Below, in pieces: positions 60,029-64,000 of a DNA stretch of 64,000 bases. The position numbers and the translations under genes are program-made. Under the pieces are notes generated by a model. The model was not told the DNA's origin. It saw nothing but the letters and a program-made list of their open reading frames with translations, and made no database searches. The DNA is from Natronoglycomyces albus (GTDB lineage Bacteria; Actinomycetota; Actinomycetes; Mycobacteriales; Micromonosporaceae), in contig NZ_CP070496.1 in assembly GCF_016925535.1 (NCBI RefSeq), forward strand, positions 434,001-498,000. The letters are read 5' to 3'. Positions within the stretch are counted from its first letter, which is position 1. Every line of letters begins with the position of its first letter.

Positions 60029-62236
60029 GAGTCTCTAAGTCCTTCGTAGGGGCCGCCGCCGGGGCGCTGGGTGTGCCGTATCGGCGGGGCGAGCGAGCCG
60101 AGAGATGAAGTGATGCCACCTTCACAGGTGGCGGGTCTTCCTCCGTCCGCGATGTGGACCTGCGCCGGTGATGCGTTGTCGGATGCGGTGGGCTTGTGGT
60201 GGGGCCCGCGCCTTGCGCAGTGTCGTTGTGCGTGTCCCAGCCGGACGAGCCCGTCGCTTTTACGGCGTCGATGCTTGTCCTTGGTGGCCGTATGGCCACT
60301 GTCTTATTCCCGGCCTGTTTGTTGTCGGGCCGCTCCTCGCTGTTGTGTGCGCGGAGGTTCCTTATTGCGAGTTTGCTGCAACGTAGGCGCCTCGTGTCGC
60401 ACAGTGAGTGCGAGTTGCAAAATTTGCTGGGCCCTCCAGGTTGCGGCCGCGCAGCGTGGCTCTGCACGTGCGGGTGGACGCGACGTGGTCCGGTGAGCGC
60501 GCAAGGTGGTTCCCTCGTGAGTGCTATGGGGAACTGGTCTTGGCTGACACGCACATCAATGTGGTGTGCGGGGCCGCAATAAAGAGGGGTTCGACTGCTG
60601 CGAAGTCGAACTGACACGTTCAATCCGCTTGCGTCGGGGCGCGGAGGAAATCAATGACGTGTGTGAATGCGACTGTCTCAGCCCGAGGGTGGGGCTGTGG
60701 CAGTGATGAAAGTGGTGGGGTCCTCGCTTTCATGGCATGAGGAGCGGGCTCGGCGGCGCTGGCTGTGCGCCGGTGGCGAAGGCGTTCGGCGATGGAGGTG
60801 TGTAACGCCGGGTTTCACCACAAGCGCCAGTGGTGATGGTGCCCAGTGCTGCCCATTCTCTTTGTTCGTTTGGATATTCCTTTTGGGGAAACCTTGAACG
60901 CGGTTGATGAGTGTGCCCAGGGGCCATGCGCGAGCGAGAGGTTTAAGCAAAAGGCAGCTGCTTCGTACCGTTCGGTTCGTCTACCGACGTAGACTTCGCC
61001 GTTTGGCTTTGCATCCGCGCCTTCGCGTACGCCTTCGCGTTGTTGTGAACTCTGCCTACACGTTTCGCCGATATGCCCGACCTCGTCGGATTTGTTTGTG
61101 ATCACCTGTCCGTTCGGTTACCCGCGGATATCCGAACGTACCTAATCAGACCTTAGTAGTTTCGTTCGCCAAAGGGAAGGGGAGGCCGACTTAACCCAGT
61201 TGATGGGTCATGGCCCTATAACACTTGGTAGTAATAGCTGTTCGTGACGGATAATGAATAGATAGCGATCATTCTGGCGCGGTCCTGCGAACAGATTGTG
61301 GATACGGTTCTTCTGGTTTAAACACGCTGACCGTTCGGATGGGTACTGAGTATCTACTTGGGTGAAACATCCGTTATGTACCAATAAGCATTCCGGAAAT
61401 ATGGCTTTTATGGTTATTAATTGGTGACATAGCTGGGCCTGGTTTTTTGGGCCCACCGGCGTCATGATGGAATCTGCTGGGTTCGGTTCCCAGCCTGTTC
61501 GATGCGCGCCAGCCCACAGAACAGGTGAGCATGTGCGATGGCACCCAGGTGTCTGCGGGAGACCGCGTCGCGTGTGTCCAGTGCAATGTCCTTGCCGCGC
61601 GGTGTCATGACCGCCACCGTGACCGGTGGCTCCACCCACGGCGCATCGCATCGGTGTCCGCGCTTCGCGCACGGCCATCGGTCCTGGAGCACCGAACCTC
61701 AGTTGCCAGGCCGAGTGGAAGGAACACGGCACTCAGGGTTCCGACCTCAGCCAGGAGGGCGTGACGTCTTTCGTGCTGACACCGCTGTTGTGGAGTCGTG
61801 CGAGGACGGCACCGAAAGAACAGAACTGGCGGCCCGGCATCTCCAACTGAACATGGTAGGCAGGCAGCGGCTCAACACTGTTGAACCACAACAGCGCCCT
61901 AGCGACTGCCCCGCGGTAACTGAACATGCAATGACAGGCAAAGTTGACAATCGACATAAGTCAGTGGGATGAAAAAGCGCACTCGCGTCGGAGGAGAACC
62001 TCACCCGGCGCACATTGTTTCCAGGCTTTGAGTACACAACGAGCGTTAGCCAGTTCGCGATATGGGCAAAACGGTCACTCATTCCTAGACTGTCAGCCAA
62101 GCATTCTGGTCACTTTCAGCACTTGCGCCCCACTCGTGGGTTGCAATGTGGCCTGTCGCGGTGGATAGTTGCATCGGAAAACTAGAAAACTTGTCCCTCG
62201 CGCCCAATGAGACACCCACCCCAGGAGGCTGAGAAG
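60029..62236. other. 2.2-kb gene-poor region
   Basis: No frame has a ribosome site, typical start and protein-like composition. It carries the element copy at 60938-61036. Part of the minus strand at ~61470-61960 (LSVEP-like stretches such as PVTVAVMTPRGKDIAL and ARALLWFNSVEPLPAYHV in different frames) reads like decayed coding sequence. The last ~250 bases should contain the promoter of the kinase gene. Confidence 0.45.
60938..61036 (+). repeat. Dispersed ~100-bp element, copy C
   Basis: 99 bp, GAGGTTTAAGCAAAAGGCAG to CGCGTACGCCTTC. The centre is GTCTAC-CGAC-GTAGAC: both arms changed together relative to GTTTAC/GTAAAC, so pairing is kept. Confidence 0.72.
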
Positions 62237-64000
62237 GTGAGCACGAGCAGCTCAAAGCGAGCCGCCTCAACTGCTTCACGCGGTCCGTTCGGCCTGCCCC
62301 GGATCTCCGACATTCGGATCAGGTCCAAGCTGGGCTTGATCTTGATGGTGCCCCTGATCGTCTTGGTCGGTGTGGCAGGGCTTCGTGTTGCCGACCTGTC
62401 CAACCGGGCCTTCGAGTCCGACGACATGGCGACACTGGTTGAGTTCAACACCGTGGCTTCGGAAATGCGTTACTACTTGCAGACTGAGCGCGCCGCCATG
62501 GTTATGTACCTGCGCGGCGACGGCAATGTCGCCGGAGCCGAAGAGGACATCTACGAGTTCTCCAACGTCTCCGCCGCCGCCACGCATGTCGACGAGCGCC
62601 TCGCCGCGCTCGCCCGTGGCGCTGACAACCTGCCCGAACTGGGCGAGGAGCTAGTGAGCCCGGTGCTGCAACTTGGCGGCACCATGGAGCTCATCGACGT
62701 CGCCCGGGCAGACGCCGAGGAAGACCCCGAAAGCGTTTCGGTGCACTCCATCGCGCGCACCTACCAAAACGCGGTCGAGCGGCTTGTGGAAATCGCCGAA
62801 ATCTCCTCCCGTATCGTGACCGACCCCGAAATCGCCCGTAAGTTGCAGGTCATCGCGCTGACGACCAAGACCGTCGAACAGCTCGAAGAGCAGCGAGCGA
62901 CCGCGATTAACATCGGTGATGGCCAGGCGTTCCGTAACCACGCCCGCTGGTCGTCGTTCATCGGCTACGGTGAAAACCGCAAACAGGCCGTTGACGACCT
63001 GAAGCGAATCCTGTCCATGGAGGAAGAAGAGAAGCTCTTCTACTCCCCGGGTGGTTTCGCCTCGGTCGAGGCACAGCCAGCCAGCCGCTTCGAAACTCTC
63101 GCCTCCGCGGCCGGGCCTGGCCAGGGCCTTGACGTCGACATCGAGGTCATCGAGTCCTATAACGCCATTCTGGAAATGAGCCGTGTGTTCATTTCCGACC
63201 TCGAAGAGCAGGTCCTCGAAGAAGCGCGGGCCAACCGTGACGCCCAGATCTTCCAGCTGTTGCTGGAAACCATCTTGATTCTGGCCGCGTTCGTCATCGC
63301 CTCGCTGGTAGCGCTGGCGATCGCTCGTAACATGGCCGGCGGTCTGCGCCGACTACGTGAGGGCGCCTTGGAAGTGGCGCACGTGAAGTTGCCACAGGCG
63401 GTGGCCCAGATGAGGGACTCCGAGTCGATCGGCAACAAGACGCCGCAACAGGTGGTCGACGAAGCGGGCGACCCGCTGAAGATCAACCAGCGCGACGAGA
63501 TCGGCAACGTGGCGCACTCCTTCAACATCGTCCACAAAGAAGCTATCCGTGTCGCCGCCGAACAGGCCGGTCTGCGAGCCAGCGTTTCGCAGATGTTCAT
63601 CAACCTGGCCCGTCGTTCTCAGGGCCTGGTCGACCGACTCATCGGGCACTTGGACCAGCTGGAACGCGACGAGGACAACCCGGACCGCCTCGCCGAGCTC
63701 TTCAAGCTCGACCACTTGGCGACCCGAATGCGCCGCAACGACGAAAACCTCCTGGTGTTGGCCGGAGCCGACTCCACCCGCCAGGAACGCCACCCGGCGC
63801 AGATCTCCGATATCCTGCAAGCCGCCCAATCTGAGGTCGAGCAGTACACCCGCATTGACTTCGGTCAGGTGCAGACGCACCGCATGGCCAAGCCCGCGGC
63901 CGTCAACGACATGGTTCACCTTGTCGCCGAGCTGATGGACAACTCGACCTCCTTCTCGCCGCCGGAGATTCCCGTGCTGGTCGAAGCGCGCGAGACCACT
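62237..64000 (+). CDS. Nitrate-sensor-domain histidine kinase, conservon CvnA type (5' part)
   Basis: 588 codons present, running off the right edge. GTG 62237 follows AGGAGG by eight bases. One membrane helix (~35-55), an extracytoplasmic NIT-type helical sensor (~60-330), second helix (LLLETILILAAFVIASLVAL), HAMP, then the atypical kinase core with FINLARRSQGLVDRLIGHLD and LFKLDHLATRMRRNDENLLV (the His is in LDHLATRM) and the start of the ATPase domain (NDMVHLVAELMDNSTSFSPP). In Streptomyces such kinases head conservons with a roadblock protein, a DUF742 protein and a GTPase. Confidence 0.9.
   Translation, partial: MSTSSSKRAASTASRGPFGLPRISDIRIRSKLGLILMVPLIVLVGVAGLRVADLSNRAFESDDMATLVEFNTVASEMRYYLQTERAAMVMYLRGDGNVAGAEEDIYEFSNVSAAATHVDERLAALARGADNLPELGEELVSPVLQLGGTMELIDVARADAEEDPESVSVHSIARTYQNAVERLVEIAEISSRIVTDPEIARKLQVIALTTKTVEQLEEQRATAINIGDGQAFRNHARWSSFIGYGENRKQAVDDLKRILSMEEEEKLFYSPGGFASVEAQPASRFETLASAAGPGQGLDVDIEVIESYNAILEMSRVFISDLEEQVLEEARANRDAQIFQLLLETILILAAFVIASLVALAIARNMAGGLRRLREGALEVAHVKLPQAVAQMRDSESIGNKTPQQVVDEAGDPLKINQRDEIGNVAHSFNIVHKEAIRVAAEQAGLRASVSQMFINLARRSQGLVDRLIGHLDQLERDEDNPDRLAELFKLDHLATRMRRNDENLLVLAGADSTRQERHPAQISDILQAAQSEVEQYTRIDFGQVQTHRMAKPAAVNDMVHLVAELMDNSTSFSPPEIPVLVEARETT

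Noticed and set aside
60029-62236. tRNA or rRNA genes
   Set aside because: No cloverleaf with TTCRA arm and CCA-type end was seen here or elsewhere in the window; a tRNAscan run is needed to be certain.

Overview
The window looks like chromosome of a high-GC Gram-positive actinomycete. Evidence: mycothiol glycosyltransferase MshA, futalosine-pathway menaquinone genes (mqnA, mqnC, mqnE), a SenX3/RegX3 (PhoR/PhoP-type) pair, an XRE/DUF397 pair, many GTG and TTG starts, and a conservon-type (CvnA-like) sensor kinase at the right edge. The joint presence of KtrAB K+ uptake and a full Mrp Na+/H+ antiporter operon would suit a salt-tolerant member of a Glycomyces/Stackebrandtia-like lineage; this placement is inference from gene content only.

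Layout. 1-3.4 kb: truncated MFS transporter, a 1.3 kb gene-free stretch and a TetR regulator. 3.4-14.7 kb: a core block familiar in actinomycetes (mshA, ybjN, gpmA, senX3-regX3), interrupted by a lipid kinase, an HTH/degenerate DNA-methylase/specificity-like fusion diverging from a DUF4352 lipoprotein, an HhH membrane protein and a Ser/Thr kinase. 15-20.6 kb: ABC-2 exporter pair, long structured leader, ktrAB, epoxide-hydrolase-like enzyme. 21-26.7 kb: minus-strand mnhA(B)CDEFG operon with overlapping genes. 27-31 kb: accessory XRE/DUF397 pair, three tiny genes and an orphan membrane protein. 31-46.4 kb: acsA, a Fic-like relic, a disrupted PD-(D/E)XK-type gene, mqnE, NlpC/P60 hydrolase, a zinc-ribbon protein with a very long disordered tail, a cyclase fusion, an HPr-like protein lacking the phosphorylatable histidine, mqnA, a reductase, mqnC. 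46.4-53.3 kb: accessory cluster of lipoproteins, a small secreted Cys/His-rich protein and a sugar kinase, rich in hairpins and repeats. 53.6-60 kb: NarL-type two-component system diverging from a leaderless small membrane protein and an FtsX-type permease with no ATPase, then two MHYT sensors. 60-62.2 kb: gene-poor. 62.2 kb to end: 5' part of the CvnA-like kinase.

The most unusual pattern is a dispersed ~100-bp element in five near-complete copies (35052, 51121, 53330, 58874, 60938) plus a fragment (about 58800), with matching termini and often an internal hairpin. One copy splits a gene. Other points worth attention are the HPr-like protein without His-15, the DNA-methylase-like fusion with ruined SAM and catalytic motifs beside clustered palindromes, and the duplicated lipoprotein/secreted-peptide cluster.

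Start codons were chosen from Shine-Dalgarno position and family N-termini. All family assignments and repeat alignments were made by eye, without database searches.
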